In this document: one piece after another, positions 1 to 9,415 of the stretch
Layout of the letters: the number at the start of each line of letters is the position of its first letter
Position numbering within the stretch: position 1 is the stretch's first letter
Assembly (NCBI RefSeq): GCF_031157315.1
Contig: NZ_JAVIFU010000011.1
Coordinates: 124,001 to 188,000, forward strand
DNA from: Paenibacillus sp. LHD-38
GTDB taxonomy: Bacteria > Bacillota > Bacilli > Paenibacillales > Paenibacillaceae
Direction of reading: 5' to 3'
DNA length: 64,000 nucleotides
Position numbers and translations under genes: made by a program
Notes under the pieces: generated by a model
Seen by the model: only the letters and a program-made list of their open reading frames with translations
The model's database searches: none
What the model was told of the DNA's origin: nothing

Positions 1-2
1 AG

Positions 3-197
3 TGTCTATCCAATTCGACAGCGTATGATCCGGATCGTGATATTCACTTCGGCGATGTAACATCTAGTCTTAAATTCAAAGGCTGCTTAGAGCCCGGTTA
101 CTTTCTAATCTGCTTTCCTGAGGATACACATCTAGTGGGCGCGCATGAGCAGGCGGAGCAAGTCGTGAAGAAAATTATCTACAAAATCGCTGTATAA
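3..197 (+). CDS. YhcH/YjgK/YiaL-family protein, C-terminal part (NanQ-like)
   Basis: Only the last 64 codons are in the window; the start lies upstream. The readable C-terminus contains GYFLICFPEDTHLVG followed by QVVKKIIYKI, which resembles the end of the YhcH/YjgK/YiaL (DUF386) cupin-like family, whose usual ending is a FPxDxH motif and a VKKxVxK strand. E. coli YhcH (NanQ) belongs to this family and acts as a sialic-acid anomerase encoded with nanATEK. A complete nanA-nanE-nanK set lies 8 kb downstream on the same strand, so a NanQ role is plausible, but a lrgAB/two-component block intervenes and other family members act on other sugars. Followed at once by a strong terminator. Confidence 0.7.
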   Translation, partial: CLSNSTAYDPDRDIHFGDVTSSLKFKGCLEPGYFLICFPEDTHLVGAHEQAEQVVKKIIYKIAV

Positions 198-203
198 AAA
201 AAG

Positions 204-237
204 GGAGCCGTATCTCATGTGAGATACGGCTCTCTTT
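204..237 (+). terminator. Rho-independent terminator after the YhcH-like gene
   Basis: A 13-bp perfect stem (GAGCCGTATCTCA with TGAGATACGGCTC at 205-217 and 220-232) with a 2-nt apex is followed by a T-rich stretch, 7 nt after the stop codon. Confidence 0.9.
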
Positions 238-241
238 GTCT

Positions 242-338
242 AAATATAAGAAAGTATAAAATTCAACCTTATACGTTGCTTATATTTCACCGCGAAACGA
301 GCTTTTGCCGCCAAGGACGGCGTCAGCCGTTTACGCTT
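242..338 (+). repeat. Dispersed structured repeat, copy R1
   Basis: An element of about 96 bp in the space between the convergent YhcH-like gene and lrgB. The 5' half is an AT-rich hairpin: outer arms AATATAAG (243-250) and CTTATATT (279-286), inner arms GTATAA and TTATAC. The 3' half holds CACCGCGAAACG, a stem ACGGC-GTCA-GCCGT, and the end CGTTTACGCTT. Base for base it matches copy R4 at 58801 apart from the last position. Related copies lie at 15856, 38002 and 59435. Function unknown. Confidence 0.85.
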
Positions 339-341
339 TGT

Positions 342-1037
342 TCAATAAGCGAACCACCAGTAGATCGGGATGAACAATATAGAGGTAATGATGCCTGCTA
401 CACCCATCGCAAAGCCGCTCATGCTGCCTTGTATTTCGGAATCTCTCAGGAGTCTGGCCGTGCCGATTCCGTGAGCGGATGTACCGATGGCAATGCCAAT
501 TGCGATTTCGTTTTTAAGCCTAAACGTTGTCAATAGCTTTTTACCGAACATGCTGCCAAAAAGTCCCGTAAGCACGGTTAACACAGCGGTAAGCTCAGGA
601 AAGCCTCCTAATTGGCGTGAAATTTCTATCGCTATAGGCGAGCTGACCGATTTTGGAAGCATACTGAGCAAGATCTCGCGGCTGCCGCCAAGAAATGCAA
701 CCAAAACGGCAGCGCTGACGATGCTCGTTAACGAACCGACTGTGATCGCAATAAGAATGCTCGTAATATGCTTTTTGATTAATCCAAAATTTTTGTAAAT
801 CGGTACTCCTAGAGCTACTGTTGCGGGCCCAAGCAAGAGTGTAATGACATCTCCGCCTATTTTGTAAGCTTCATAGGGGATATGAAAGCTAAGCAGCAGC
901 AGGATAATAAAACCTGAGCAAAGAAAAAGCGGGTGCAGCCAGCGCCAGCGGCGATGGACTAACTGTGCGCCGCTATAAGCCATTACGCTAAGCGTAATGC
1001 CAAATAGCGGTTGATTGATCCATTCATGCATGTTCAT
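342..1037 (-). CDS. lrgB: LrgB/CidB-family membrane protein
   Basis: This 231-residue hydrophobic protein has the length and pattern of LrgB/CidB: several membrane segments and the conserved stretch IAIGIAIGTSAHGIGTARLL near residue 185. LrgAB proteins are holin/antiholin-like; in several Firmicutes they affect autolysis and, in B. subtilis, take part in pyruvate handling. The start codon overlaps the end of lrgA by 4 bp, so the two are translationally coupled. The gene ends a few bases from repeat R1. Confidence 0.93.
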   Translation of the reverse strand: MNMHEWINQPLFGITLSVMAYSGAQLVHRRWRWLHPLFLCSGFIILLLLSFHIPYEAYKIGGDVITLLLGPATVALGVPIYKNFGLIKKHITSILIAITVGSLTSIVSAAVLVAFLGGSREILLSMLPKSVSSPIAIEISRQLGGFPELTAVLTVLTGLFGSMFGKKLLTTFRLKNEIAIGIAIGTSAHGIGTARLLRDSEIQGSMSGFAMGVAGIITSILFIPIYWWFAY

Positions 1038-1387
1038 TCCGCACCGCCCTGTGATTCATATCGCTGCAGCTTGGCTGTAACAAACCCCGTTACCAGAAGG
1101 GCTGCTAATGAGCTGCCAATCACGCCAATTCCAATGGACAGCCAATTCGCTCCGATGAGCGGGAAGAAGACCATCGTGCCAACCAAGAAAGGAGTAAAGA
1201 AAAGCATCATATGTCCGGTAAGCCAAGTGGCCGTCTTATCTACCCATTCCAGCTTAATTAATTTGGTGAACAGTGCAATGATAAACAGGATGAGACCGAT
1301 AACATTTCCTGGAAGCGGGATGTGAAGGTTTGATTGAAGCCAGCTTCCGACTAAATTAAAGCCTAGTAAAATAGCGAATCCTAGCAT
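1034..1387 (-). CDS. lrgA: LrgA/CidA-family holin-like protein
   Basis: 117 residues with four predicted membrane segments and the CidA/LrgA signature region IPLPGNVIGLILF and a pore-like stretch around HMMLFFTPFLVGTM. Start ATG is preceded by AAGGAGAC at good spacing. Only 43 bp separate it from the upstream sensor kinase gene and no terminator is visible, so yesN-yesM-lrgA-lrgB may be one transcript. Elsewhere lrgAB is controlled by LytSR; a YesMN-type pair in the same run of genes is a different arrangement. Confidence 0.93.
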   Translation of the reverse strand: MLGFAILLGFNLVGSWLQSNLHIPLPGNVIGLILFIIALFTKLIKLEWVDKTATWLTGHMMLFFTPFLVGTMVFFPLIGANWLSIGIGVIGSSLAALLVTGFVTAKLQRYESQGGAE

Positions 1388-1430
1388 AATGTCTCCTTAA
1401 ACGTGGGAATGAATTTAATTTTCAAAGGGA

Positions 1431-3239
1431 TTAATTAGCCGGAAGCCGGATGATGACCGTCGTTCCTTCTCCTAATTGACTGTTGATAGCAATACCGTAT
1501 TGCTCCCCGAAATAAAACAGAATACGATCATGTACGTTTTTGATTCCGATATGGGCCTCGTCCAGCGTGTCAGACGGTTGAGATAGCCGATAGCGAAGCT
1601 GCTCAAGCTTATTCTCGTCTATGCCGACTCCGTTATCTCTTATCATGATCAGCATGTCATTTCCTGATCTGGATGAGGATACCTCGAGCAGGCCGGGGCC
1701 GCTGCGGCGTTCCAATCCGTGAACAATAGCGTTCTCGATTAAGGGCTGCAGCGAAAAATGCATAACCTGCATGGCTTCGCTATTTGCTGCCAGTCGTTCA
1801 ACATATTGAATTTTATCACCAAAGCGCAATTGCTGTATTTTTACATAAAGACGAATGTGTTCAAGCTCCTCACGCAAGGTTACCGTTTCCTTCCCCGTCT
1901 GGATATGAACTCGAAACAGCCTACCGACAATACCAACCATTTCGCCAATATCACGTTGTCCATTGATGACGGCTTTCATCTGAATGGACTCCAGCACATT
2001 TGCAAGGAAATGGGGATTGATTTGGCTCTTTAGCGCCCCAAACTGCGCAACCTTTTGTTGTGCCTTTGCCATAGAGGATCGCTCAATATAGTTTTGCAAG
2101 TCTTCAACCATTTTGCGAATTCCATGGTATAGAACACCGAATTCATCCTGACGGTCGCTGCTTAAATCCACATCGAATTTTCCCATGCCTACCATTTTCA
2201 CTTGTCTGCTTAACAGTATAATCGGTTTCGTCACTCGTTCCGTTAAGATGTACATAAATAAAATAGCTGTGCCAAGCGATAGGATAGCTAACGTTAGGAT
2301 GATTTTACCGAGAAACGCAGCTTGCTTAGTCATCTCTTTCTCACCTATATATTGAATGACCTTCCACTCCGAATAAGCTGAAGTAACAAAGTTGATATAC
2401 GATTTGGTTCCGGCAAAATCAGCATAAAAGCTTCCTGAATCTTCTTCCAAAAAGGTACGGAGCGTCTGCCCCTCTAATTGAATGGGTGCGGAGGTTTCTG
2501 TATGATTGGCATCCGAATTGTAAATGACGCCGCCTTTATCATCGATAATAATAAAATTGCGTTTGCTAGTCTCTGAAAGCTTTAAAATCTCTCGCAACGA
2601 ATCAAGGCGGATGTCGATGAGCATGACGCCTAATGGCTGTTTACTGCCGACTTTGTTAATAACCCTAGCGATCGAAATAACCATTTCTATGGAATTTGTG
2701 CGATGAAAGGGGATATGGCTGCCAAAAAGGATCACTCCGCCTTTTTTTTGCTTTGTTTGCACATACCAATCCTCAACGGTGAAGTCTTTGAAATCATAAT
2801 CGGCTCGATTGAAATTAGCGGAATAAAAGACGCGAGAGCCTGCGTAAATTTGCACGCTATCTACATTTTTTATCGTCATCTCAATGGCGCTTATGAAATG
2901 TTCAATTGTGTTTCCGTATTGAATGCTCTGATCATTTCCAGAAGTATCCTGATTATTCTTCCAATGCTCAAGCGCCATTTGCAGTTGACTATCCATTTGT
3001 GCATTGAGCGTACCTTTCTCAATACTTTGAAGGTATTGGTCAATATTGAAGGATAAATTATTGAGAATTAAATTAGAGCTGCTTTGATATTCGTTTTTGA
3101 CAGCTTGATTCGAGAAAATATAGATGATTGCGGAAATAACGAGCAGCGGAATGGTAATGGTCAGGACCATAAGAACAAAAATTTGATGGTTGACATGCTT
3201 CATTCGATATTGATAGGTGAGCCGGCCTAATTTGTTCAA
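1431..3239 (-). CDS. YesM-type sensor histidine kinase
   Basis: 602 residues: N-terminal membrane segment (about 18-42), an extracytoplasmic cache-like region, a second membrane segment near 305-330, a HAMP-like linker, then the His_kinase domain with QINPHFLANVLESIQ (phospho-acceptor His in the NPHF motif) and a C-terminal ATPase with DNGVGI and GEGTTV. This is the YesM/LytS family architecture that senses sugars or binding proteins. The start chosen is TTG with GGATGGTGA just upstream; it is 4 bp from the stop of the regulator gene. The pair stands divergent to the sialic-acid transporter and probably regulates it. A later ATG (residue 13) is a possible start. Confidence 0.92.
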   Translation of the reverse strand: MNKLGRLTYQYRMKHVNHQIFVLMVLTITIPLLVISAIIYIFSNQAVKNEYQSSSNLILNNLSFNIDQYLQSIEKGTLNAQMDSQLQMALEHWKNNQDTSGNDQSIQYGNTIEHFISAIEMTIKNVDSVQIYAGSRVFYSANFNRADYDFKDFTVEDWYVQTKQKKGGVILFGSHIPFHRTNSIEMVISIARVINKVGSKQPLGVMLIDIRLDSLREILKLSETSKRNFIIIDDKGGVIYNSDANHTETSAPIQLEGQTLRTFLEEDSGSFYADFAGTKSYINFVTSAYSEWKVIQYIGEKEMTKQAAFLGKIILTLAILSLGTAILFMYILTERVTKPIILLSRQVKMVGMGKFDVDLSSDRQDEFGVLYHGIRKMVEDLQNYIERSSMAKAQQKVAQFGALKSQINPHFLANVLESIQMKAVINGQRDIGEMVGIVGRLFRVHIQTGKETVTLREELEHIRLYVKIQQLRFGDKIQYVERLAANSEAMQVMHFSLQPLIENAIVHGLERRSGPGLLEVSSSRSGNDMLIMIRDNGVGIDENKLEQLRYRLSQPSDTLDEAHIGIKNVHDRILFYFGEQYGIAINSQLGEGTTVIIRLPAN

Positions 3240-3243
3240 ATGA

Positions 3244-4905
3244 TCACCATCCTGATTGTTTTCTATAGTCAGTTGGTGTCATACCTGTGATGCTTCCAAA
3301 TGTTTTCACAAAATGCTTATAGCTTTTGTATCCGCACATCGAGCATACATCAGTTACTAAATACTCTGGTTTTTTTAAGCATTCCTGTGCATATTTAATC
3401 CGAATTTCAGTCACAAATCTCATGTAGTTCTTGTCCAGCTTCCGTTTGAACAAACGGCTTAAATAAGAAGGATTATAGAAGAAACGATCAGCAACCATTT
3501 GCAAGGTCACATCTTGATCAATGTTTTGTTTAATAAAGGATTCGATATGTTCAAAGATAATGACGTCTTGTTGATGATTTTGCGTTAACCCTTCCGTATA
3601 AACGATTCCCAAATGAACCATCCATCTGCCAAGCCAGTCAAATAGTGCTGCGAGAGTTGGGAAATCATCAACAAATGTGAGGTTCAAAAGCTTCTCGCTA
3701 TACACGCCTTCAATGTGAATGCCGTTTTTATTGGCAAAGCGGATAATGACACTGATGATTTCTTGTAAAAAGGCGAGCCATTTTTCAGGTGAAGAATAGG
3801 CTATTTTACTCAACATGTCTTGAGCCAAACGCTGCATCAGCTGCTTGGTCTCATGCTCATCGCCGCTCTCTAAACAGGCAATGATCCGTTTTTTGTCATT
3901 CTCATCCAGCTGAATAAGCGGTGCTTTAGTTGAACCGGAAGTATCGCCTAATTGGGAGCCGAGGAGTAGACAACGTTCGGATTGATAGAAACGCTGATAC
4001 AGCGCTTTATCCGTATAGTGCAGCAGCTTATTTAAATCTGATAGATCGGTAGTGGTCGTACCTATAACCAAATACAGGGATGTATGATGCTCTAAACCAA
4101 CGGTTTTTAGCGTATTCTCTATTTGTTTTTGCACCTGCTCTTCTATGTCGATGTCCTTGCTATTGATCTCCTGTGCATCCAATACAGTGATTCCGTACAG
4201 CTTGGATTTATACCTATAAGTGAAAATTTGGCGTGGTATATGAGCAGGAAATACAGATTCCGCTGCTTCATTTATGAATGAATCGGCATGCTGTCTGATC
4301 CACTTTCTAGATTGCGGATGCGCTTCCAAACGAGGTAACCAAGTCAGCACAAATGGCAGATACAGGTAGGCATTGCTCCTGAATTCGCAAAGCTCCACAA
4401 TCGTATCCTCTTCCACTACGGCATTCTCTTCCTCGAGCAAGACCTTTACCAGTTGACTCCCTTTAAGAGTCCAGTTGTCCTTTATTTCTTTTTCTAGATT
4501 AGAACGGTTTTGGAGCTCATGCCGTTTTTGCTTTAGATTATTCATGCATTCTTGTATCGTCGATAGACTTTCCTCATACTCCAAAGGCTTGAGCAAGAAA
4601 GCATGCACGCCGCCTATCCTTATCGCTTTCTGGGCATACTCAAAATCATTAAATCCTGTCAAAATAATAAATAAGGTATCGGGAAGCGCCAAACGGATTT
4701 TCTCGATCATTTGGAGTCCATCCATCTCTGGCATGCGAATATCGGTAATGACCAAATCGGGCTGCTCCCTTAGAGCCGTAATGAATCCATCCTTTCCGTT
4801 TTCAGCTTCATAAATGGAATGGACTTCAAGCTCCTGCCAATTAAAATAATGTTTTAGACCCATTCGTATTAATGGTTCATCCTCTACAATCATTAGCTTA
4901 TACAT
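3244..4905 (-). CDS. YesN-type response regulator with AraC output domain
   Basis: 553 residues from the ATG preceded by GGAGGG (an upstream in-frame start would lack a ribosome site). N-terminal receiver domain with acidic pocket, phospho-acceptor Asp55 in TDIRMPEMDG and Lys106 in LLKP; a long middle region; and a C-terminal AraC/XylS double helix-turn-helix (roughly 455-553) with FYNPSYLSRLFKRK and the ending SITGMTPTDYRKQ. Partner of the kinase encoded immediately after it. Transcribed away from the sugar-binding protein gene at 5134, so the 230-bp gap between them probably carries the operators. Confidence 0.93.
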   Translation of the reverse strand: MYKLMIVEDEPLIRMGLKHYFNWQELEVHSIYEAENGKDGFITALREQPDLVITDIRMPEMDGLQMIEKIRLALPDTLFIILTGFNDFEYAQKAIRIGGVHAFLLKPLEYEESLSTIQECMNNLKQKRHELQNRSNLEKEIKDNWTLKGSQLVKVLLEEENAVVEEDTIVELCEFRSNAYLYLPFVLTWLPRLEAHPQSRKWIRQHADSFINEAAESVFPAHIPRQIFTYRYKSKLYGITVLDAQEINSKDIDIEEQVQKQIENTLKTVGLEHHTSLYLVIGTTTTDLSDLNKLLHYTDKALYQRFYQSERCLLLGSQLGDTSGSTKAPLIQLDENDKKRIIACLESGDEHETKQLMQRLAQDMLSKIAYSSPEKWLAFLQEIISVIIRFANKNGIHIEGVYSEKLLNLTFVDDFPTLAALFDWLGRWMVHLGIVYTEGLTQNHQQDVIIFEHIESFIKQNIDQDVTLQMVADRFFYNPSYLSRLFKRKLDKNYMRFVTEIRIKYAQECLKKPEYLVTDVCSMCGYKSYKHFVKTFGSITGMTPTDYRKQSGW

Positions 4906-5133
4906 GAAATTCCCTCCAGAAGTCAAACATGCTTTTGCAAGAACGTATTTTATTTGCTTCCTAAATGATGCAATGAATTATAACATTAGCAATGAAATGA
5001 TTGAAGGAACATGTCAGAATACGACCATGAATGTAAAAGAAAAGGGATTCTTCTTAATTTACAAATGTTTTATGATTAGCGCAAGGGATAAAACGGTTTC
5101 ATTTTGTTCCAAAACATAATGGGGGGTATTTGA

Positions 5134-6525
5134 ATGAGAGTTATGAAAAAAGGACTTATGACGATTTTAGGTGTCGCTCTGCTGGGCATGCAGTTAGCTG
5201 CTTGTGGGAACACGAATACGAATACGAAAACAGAACCAAGTAATAACGCGAATCAAACAGATCCAGCAGCAACCGAGACGGCTGCTAAGCCAGTAGAAAT
5301 TACATGGTGGAACTTCCCGACCTTCCAAGCTTTGGATGGAGAAGTAGGTAAATACGAGAAAGAGATTATTGCAGCATTTAATGAAAAATACCCGGAGGTT
5401 AAAGTAAATCTCGAGATGATCACCTTTGAAGGCGGCCCTGAAAAGCTGAACGTCGCAATTGCCTCCAATACAGCACCTGATGTTATCTATGATGCGCCTG
5501 GACGAATTATAGATTGGGGTAAAAAAGATTTGCTTGCTCCACTCAATGACATGGTAACGGATGAAGTGAAGAATGATATTTCGCCAGCCTTTTGGAAGCA
5601 ATCGAGTGTTGGCGATCAGATCTATATGTATCCGATTAATACCGCACCGTTCATGATGGCTGTTAACAAGACGATTTTTGAGGAAATCGGGGCACTGGAT
5701 CTGCTTCCGCTTGGTAAGGAAGACAGAACTTGGACGTTTGAAGAATATAAGAAAGCGTTGCAAGCGGTTAAGGATAAGGCGCCAGATGTTATTCCAACCG
5801 GATTTTTTGCAAAAAGCCAAGCTGGAGATCAAGGGACTCGCGCTTATATCGCTAACCTGGGCGTTTCAAGATTTTTGAATGAGGACAATTCCGCAGTTGC
5901 TATTAATACAGATGAAGCTGCTCAGGCACTGGATTGGATTGTTCAAGCTACGAAGGATAAATTGAGTGTTGCAGGCGCAGCTTCACTTGCCGCTGCTGAT
6001 GTTAACGATTTGTTCCTGCAAGGGAAATTGGCCTTCACACTGAATTATTCTGCCGTCCTAAAGGCTCAAAACGTATCGAAAAAAATGGTTGAATTTGAAG
6101 ATGTTCTGCTTCCTTTCCCTACACTAGATGGTTCGGAACCAAAGCTTGAGCCGTATCTTGGCGGTATGGCTGTATTCAACAATGGAGATGAGGACAAGAT
6201 TGCTGCATCCAAAAAATTGATTGATTTCATTGCTAATGATGCGGTATACGGCAAGAAAAATTTGATTCAAACGGGCGGGCTGTCTGTTCGCAATTCGATT
6301 ACGGGTCTGTATAACGATCCAGAGTACACATACGCAGAATATGCACGTAAATTTACGACTGATGCACCAACTATTGCAGATGGCTATGCGGATATCCGTA
6401 CTTTCTGGTTCCCTGAATTGCAGCGTGCTTTGATTGGCGGAGCAACAGGCAAAGAAGCTTTGGACAGCTTCGCTGAAAAAGCTAATGAAGCGATTGACAA
6501 GGCAAAAACAGCATCGAAATCATAA
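5134..6525 (+). CDS. Sugar ABC transporter, solute-binding lipoprotein
   Basis: 463 residues with a lipoprotein signal peptide (lipobox LAAC, lipidated Cys24), a low-complexity Asn/Thr linker, and a family-1 extracellular solute-binding fold beginning EITWWNFP. It would sit on the outer face of the membrane and hand substrate to the two permeases that follow. Because nanA, nanE and nanK follow in the same direction, the likely substrate is N-acetylneuraminate or a related sialic acid; this is inferred from context only. A hairpin after the gene could lower downstream expression. No ATPase gene is present in the cluster, so a shared MsmX-type ATPase is expected. Confidence 0.9.
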   Translation: MRVMKKGLMTILGVALLGMQLAACGNTNTNTKTEPSNNANQTDPAATETAAKPVEITWWNFPTFQALDGEVGKYEKEIIAAFNEKYPEVKVNLEMITFEGGPEKLNVAIASNTAPDVIYDAPGRIIDWGKKDLLAPLNDMVTDEVKNDISPAFWKQSSVGDQIYMYPINTAPFMMAVNKTIFEEIGALDLLPLGKEDRTWTFEEYKKALQAVKDKAPDVIPTGFFAKSQAGDQGTRAYIANLGVSRFLNEDNSAVAINTDEAAQALDWIVQATKDKLSVAGAASLAAADVNDLFLQGKLAFTLNYSAVLKAQNVSKKMVEFEDVLLPFPTLDGSEPKLEPYLGGMAVFNNGDEDKIAASKKLIDFIANDAVYGKKNLIQTGGLSVRNSITGLYNDPEYTYAEYARKFTTDAPTIADGYADIRTFWFPELQRALIGGATGKEALDSFAEKANEAIDKAKTASKS

Positions 6526-6545
6526 AGGAAACGGCGTCCATGAGG

Positions 6546-6575
6546 GAGTAGAGTGCGCAAGTGCTCTACTCTTTT
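6546..6575 (+). terminator. Intergenic hairpin with T-run between binding protein and permease genes
   Basis: GAGTAGAG (6546-6553) pairs perfectly with CTCTACTC (6564-6571) around a 10-nt loop, followed by TTTT. Position between the binding-protein stop and the permease start suits a partial terminator or mRNA-stabilising end that keeps binding-protein levels above permease levels. Confidence 0.7.
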
Positions 6576-6603
6576 CAAATCACCGAAGAATGGGGAGAAG
6601 GAA

Positions 6604-7500
6604 ATGGAGGCAGCTGTTCGCAAAAGGAAGGGCTATATTTTACGCGATTGGTTGATGAGCTATATTTTTTTATTGCCAGCGTTTGGATTTTTTCTGCTTT
6701 TTGTTGCATACCCGATGATAAAAGGAATTTATATAAGCTTCTTCGATTACTCTTTGAGAGATTTTAATTTTATTTGGTTCGATAACTATATCTCTTTGGT
6801 TCAAAACGATACTTTTCTTAAATCGATGAGGAATACGCTGTTACTAGTAATTATTACCGTTCCAATTGTCATCATTTTCTCTATTTTTATCGCAGTAAAT
6901 ATTTATAAGAAAAAAGAATTTGCAAGATCCTTTTTCAGAGGCGTTTTCTATTTACCGGCTGTATCCTCAGTCGTGAGCATTACTGTTGTATGGGGCTGGA
7001 TCTATCATCCGAACTATGGCATTCTCAATTATTTGACCAGCTTGTTTGGCGCAGAGCCTATTTCCTGGCTTGGAGATACAAGGACTGCACTGCTTGCGAT
7101 TATCGCGGTGTTGATCACGACTTCCGTTGGTCAGCCGATCATATTGTATGTCGCATCACTGGGCAACATCCCGACCTCCTATATTGAAGCAGCGGAGCTT
7201 GACCGGGCAACGCCATGGCAAATTTTCCGAAAAATTGTATGGCCGATGTTGATGCCTACGAATTTGTATATTATCGTGATTACCACGATTAATACCTTTC
7301 AGTGCTTTGCCTTGATACAACTGCTTACGTCGGGCGGCCCTGTATACAGCACATCGACTGTCATGTATGGCGTATATGAGCAAGCATTTGTACTTGGGCA
7401 TTTCGGCAATGCCTCCGCGATGGGTGTCTTACTCGCAATCGTCATTGGAATTATCTCTATCATTCAATTCAAATACTTTGGCAGCGATGTTGAGTACTAA
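6604..7500 (+). CDS. Carbohydrate ABC transporter permease (MalF/UgpA type)
   Basis: 298 residues with six membrane segments and the EAA loop (YIEAAELDRATPWQIFRKIVWP) that docks the ATPase. The start chosen is the ATG after GGGGAGAAGG; a longer reading from GTG at 6553 would begin inside the hairpin stem and lacks a ribosome site. Partner of the permease at 7512 and of the binding protein at 5134. Confidence 0.9.
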   Translation: MEAAVRKRKGYILRDWLMSYIFLLPAFGFFLLFVAYPMIKGIYISFFDYSLRDFNFIWFDNYISLVQNDTFLKSMRNTLLLVIITVPIVIIFSIFIAVNIYKKKEFARSFFRGVFYLPAVSSVVSITVVWGWIYHPNYGILNYLTSLFGAEPISWLGDTRTALLAIIAVLITTSVGQPIILYVASLGNIPTSYIEAAELDRATPWQIFRKIVWPMLMPTNLYIIVITTINTFQCFALIQLLTSGGPVYSTSTVMYGVYEQAFVLGHFGNASAMGVLLAIVIGIISIIQFKYFGSDVEY

Positions 7501-7511
7501 GGGGGGACATC

Positions 7512-8399
7512 ATGAGTTCATATAATCAATTAGAAATGAAAACGCCAATCTTGCAGACAAAGAGAAAAAGCGCATGGCAAAAGGAACTCACTCTATCTAA
7601 AGTGCTGGCGGGCATTCTTTTAATACTGGCTACCGTATTTTTTATTTTCCCTTTTTATTGGGTGGTTTCCGGCTCTTTTAAGCTTCAGACCGTTGCCACT
7701 ACCATCCCTCCTGAATGGTTTCCGCTCAAACCGACGATGCAGAACTGGACTGAATTATTTAAAAACCCAGTGGAGCGTTGGATGTTTAATAGCTTTATTA
7801 TTGCATTGGTTGAGATGATCGCGATCTGTATCGTTTCTTCATCTGCCGGGTATGTGCTTGCAAAGAAATCCTTCCCGGGACGAGTGATTATCTTTACGAT
7901 GTTTGTTGCGGCAATGGCGCTGCCTAAGCAGGTTATTCTCGTACCGCTCTTCACGATGCTAGCTGATTTTGGTTGGGTGAACACCTATAAAGGACTCATA
8001 CTACCGGCTATTGGCTGGCCATTCGGAGTATTTCTAATGAAACAGTTTGCACAAACCATTCCAGGTGAGCTGATCGAAGCGGCAAAGATAGATGGATGCT
8101 CGGAAATACGCTTATTTACTACCATTATATTGCCTTTACTTAAACCGGCATTAGGTGCCCTTGCTATCTTTACCTTTATAACCTCTTGGAATGATTATTT
8201 CAGCCAGCTCATTATGACAAGGTCAACCTCGATGATGACTCTGCCGCTTGGAGTAGCTACACTCAGAGGCGAGTTTACGACGAATTATGGGCTGCTGATG
8301 GCTGGTGCGGCACTTGCGTCTATTCCAATGATCGCAATCTTCCTTTTATTCCAAAAAGCATTTACACAGGGCATTACTATGGGAGCGGTAAAAGGTTAA
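7512..8399 (+). CDS. Carbohydrate ABC transporter permease (MalG/UgpE type)
   Basis: 295 residues, six membrane segments, EAA loop (LIEAAKIDGCSEIRLFTTIILP) and the family ending ITMGAVKG. A GGGGGG ribosome site precedes the ATG, 11 bp after the previous stop. Forms the membrane channel with the preceding permease; substrate presumed to be sialic acid because the next gene encodes its lyase. Confidence 0.92.
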   Translation: MSSYNQLEMKTPILQTKRKSAWQKELTLSKVLAGILLILATVFFIFPFYWVVSGSFKLQTVATTIPPEWFPLKPTMQNWTELFKNPVERWMFNSFIIALVEMIAICIVSSSAGYVLAKKSFPGRVIIFTMFVAAMALPKQVILVPLFTMLADFGWVNTYKGLILPAIGWPFGVFLMKQFAQTIPGELIEAAKIDGCSEIRLFTTIILPLLKPALGALAIFTFITSWNDYFSQLIMTRSTSMMTLPLGVATLRGEFTTNYGLLMAGAALASIPMIAIFLLFQKAFTQGITMGAVKG

Positions 8400-8459
8400 A
8401 TGTATTTGAAATTTATCTATTTCCAAAATTTATATTCCTAAAACGGAGGCTATTTTACG

Positions 8460-9377
8460 ATGAAACCCTATGATTTAGAACGCTTCAAAGGAATCACAAT
8501 CGCTATGTATTCTACCTATAATGAGCAGGGGGAAATAAGTAAAGAAGCGGCTCGGAAGCTAGCCCGTCATTACGCTTCTGTTGGGGTGAAGGGCCTTTAT
8601 GTGGGAGGAAGCTCAGGCGAAGGCATGCTGCAGTCTGTTGAAGAACGTAAGCAAATGCTGGAGGCGGTCATTGCAGAAGTAGGTAAAGAGCTTACAATTA
8701 TTGCTCATATTGGTGCGCCTTCTACAAGAGACAGCGTAGAGCTTGCCAAGCATGCTGAACGAGCAGGGGCTCACGCCGTTTCGGCTGTACCGGCTATTTA
8801 TTACCGATTATCTCCGCAAAGTGTTGAAGCACATTGGCAAGCTATTGTTGATAGCACATCTCTTCCGTTTATTATTTATCATATTCCGCAAACGACGGGC
8901 TTTCAATTATCGAAAAGCCTGCTCTCCAAGATGGCTGCGCAGAACAAAGTGATTGGCGTGAAAATATCAGCGGAGAGCACGTTTGAGCTGCAGCAATTTA
9001 AGGCTGCCGGCGGCAAGGACTTTCTTGTATTAAATGGTCCGGATGAGCAGTACCTTGCTGGGCGAAGCATCGGTGCGGACGGAGGAATTGGCGGCACCTA
9101 TGGCGTAATGCCGGAGCTGTTCTTGAAGATCGAACAGTGTTATGTGCAAGGGAACATGGCTGAAGCGCAGAAGTGGCAGTTTATTGTTAATGAACTTATT
9201 GTAGAATTGCTATCCTTTCCATCCCTTTATGGAGCTTGCAAAGCGATCTTAAAGCTGCGCGGATTCGCAACGGGTGAGCCAAGGATGCCGCTTATGCCTG
9301 TTGCGGCTTCAGATATGGGCCGCATAGAAGCACTGAATAATAAAATATTAAATGAAATCAATAATGCGCAAGGCTAA
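8460..9377 (+). CDS. nanA: N-acetylneuraminate lyase (DapA/NanA family)
   Basis: 305 residues of the class I aldolase DapA/NanA superfamily. Seen: the GGSSGEG carboxylate-binding loop (49-55), catalytic Tyr140 in FIIYHIP and the Schiff-base lysine Lys168 in VIGVKIS, matching Tyr137 and Lys165 of E. coli NanA. It would split N-acetylneuraminate into N-acetylmannosamine and pyruvate in the cytoplasm. Sequence alone cannot exclude another 2-keto acid aldolase, but nanE and nanK follow directly, which fixes the assignment. Ribosome site GGAGG upstream. Confidence 0.92.
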   Translation: MKPYDLERFKGITIAMYSTYNEQGEISKEAARKLARHYASVGVKGLYVGGSSGEGMLQSVEERKQMLEAVIAEVGKELTIIAHIGAPSTRDSVELAKHAERAGAHAVSAVPAIYYRLSPQSVEAHWQAIVDSTSLPFIIYHIPQTTGFQLSKSLLSKMAAQNKVIGVKISAESTFELQQFKAAGGKDFLVLNGPDEQYLAGRSIGADGGIGGTYGVMPELFLKIEQCYVQGNMAEAQKWQFIVNELIVELLSFPSLYGACKAILKLRGFATGEPRMPLMPVAASDMGRIEALNNKILNEINNAQG

Positions 9378-9415
9378 GTGCAAAATATATCGCTTAGGAA
9401 AGGAATGAATTCGCT

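Noticed and set aside
219..536. 105-codon plus-strand ORF at the left end
   Set aside because: Starts in the terminator, runs through repeat R1 and the antisense of lrgB.
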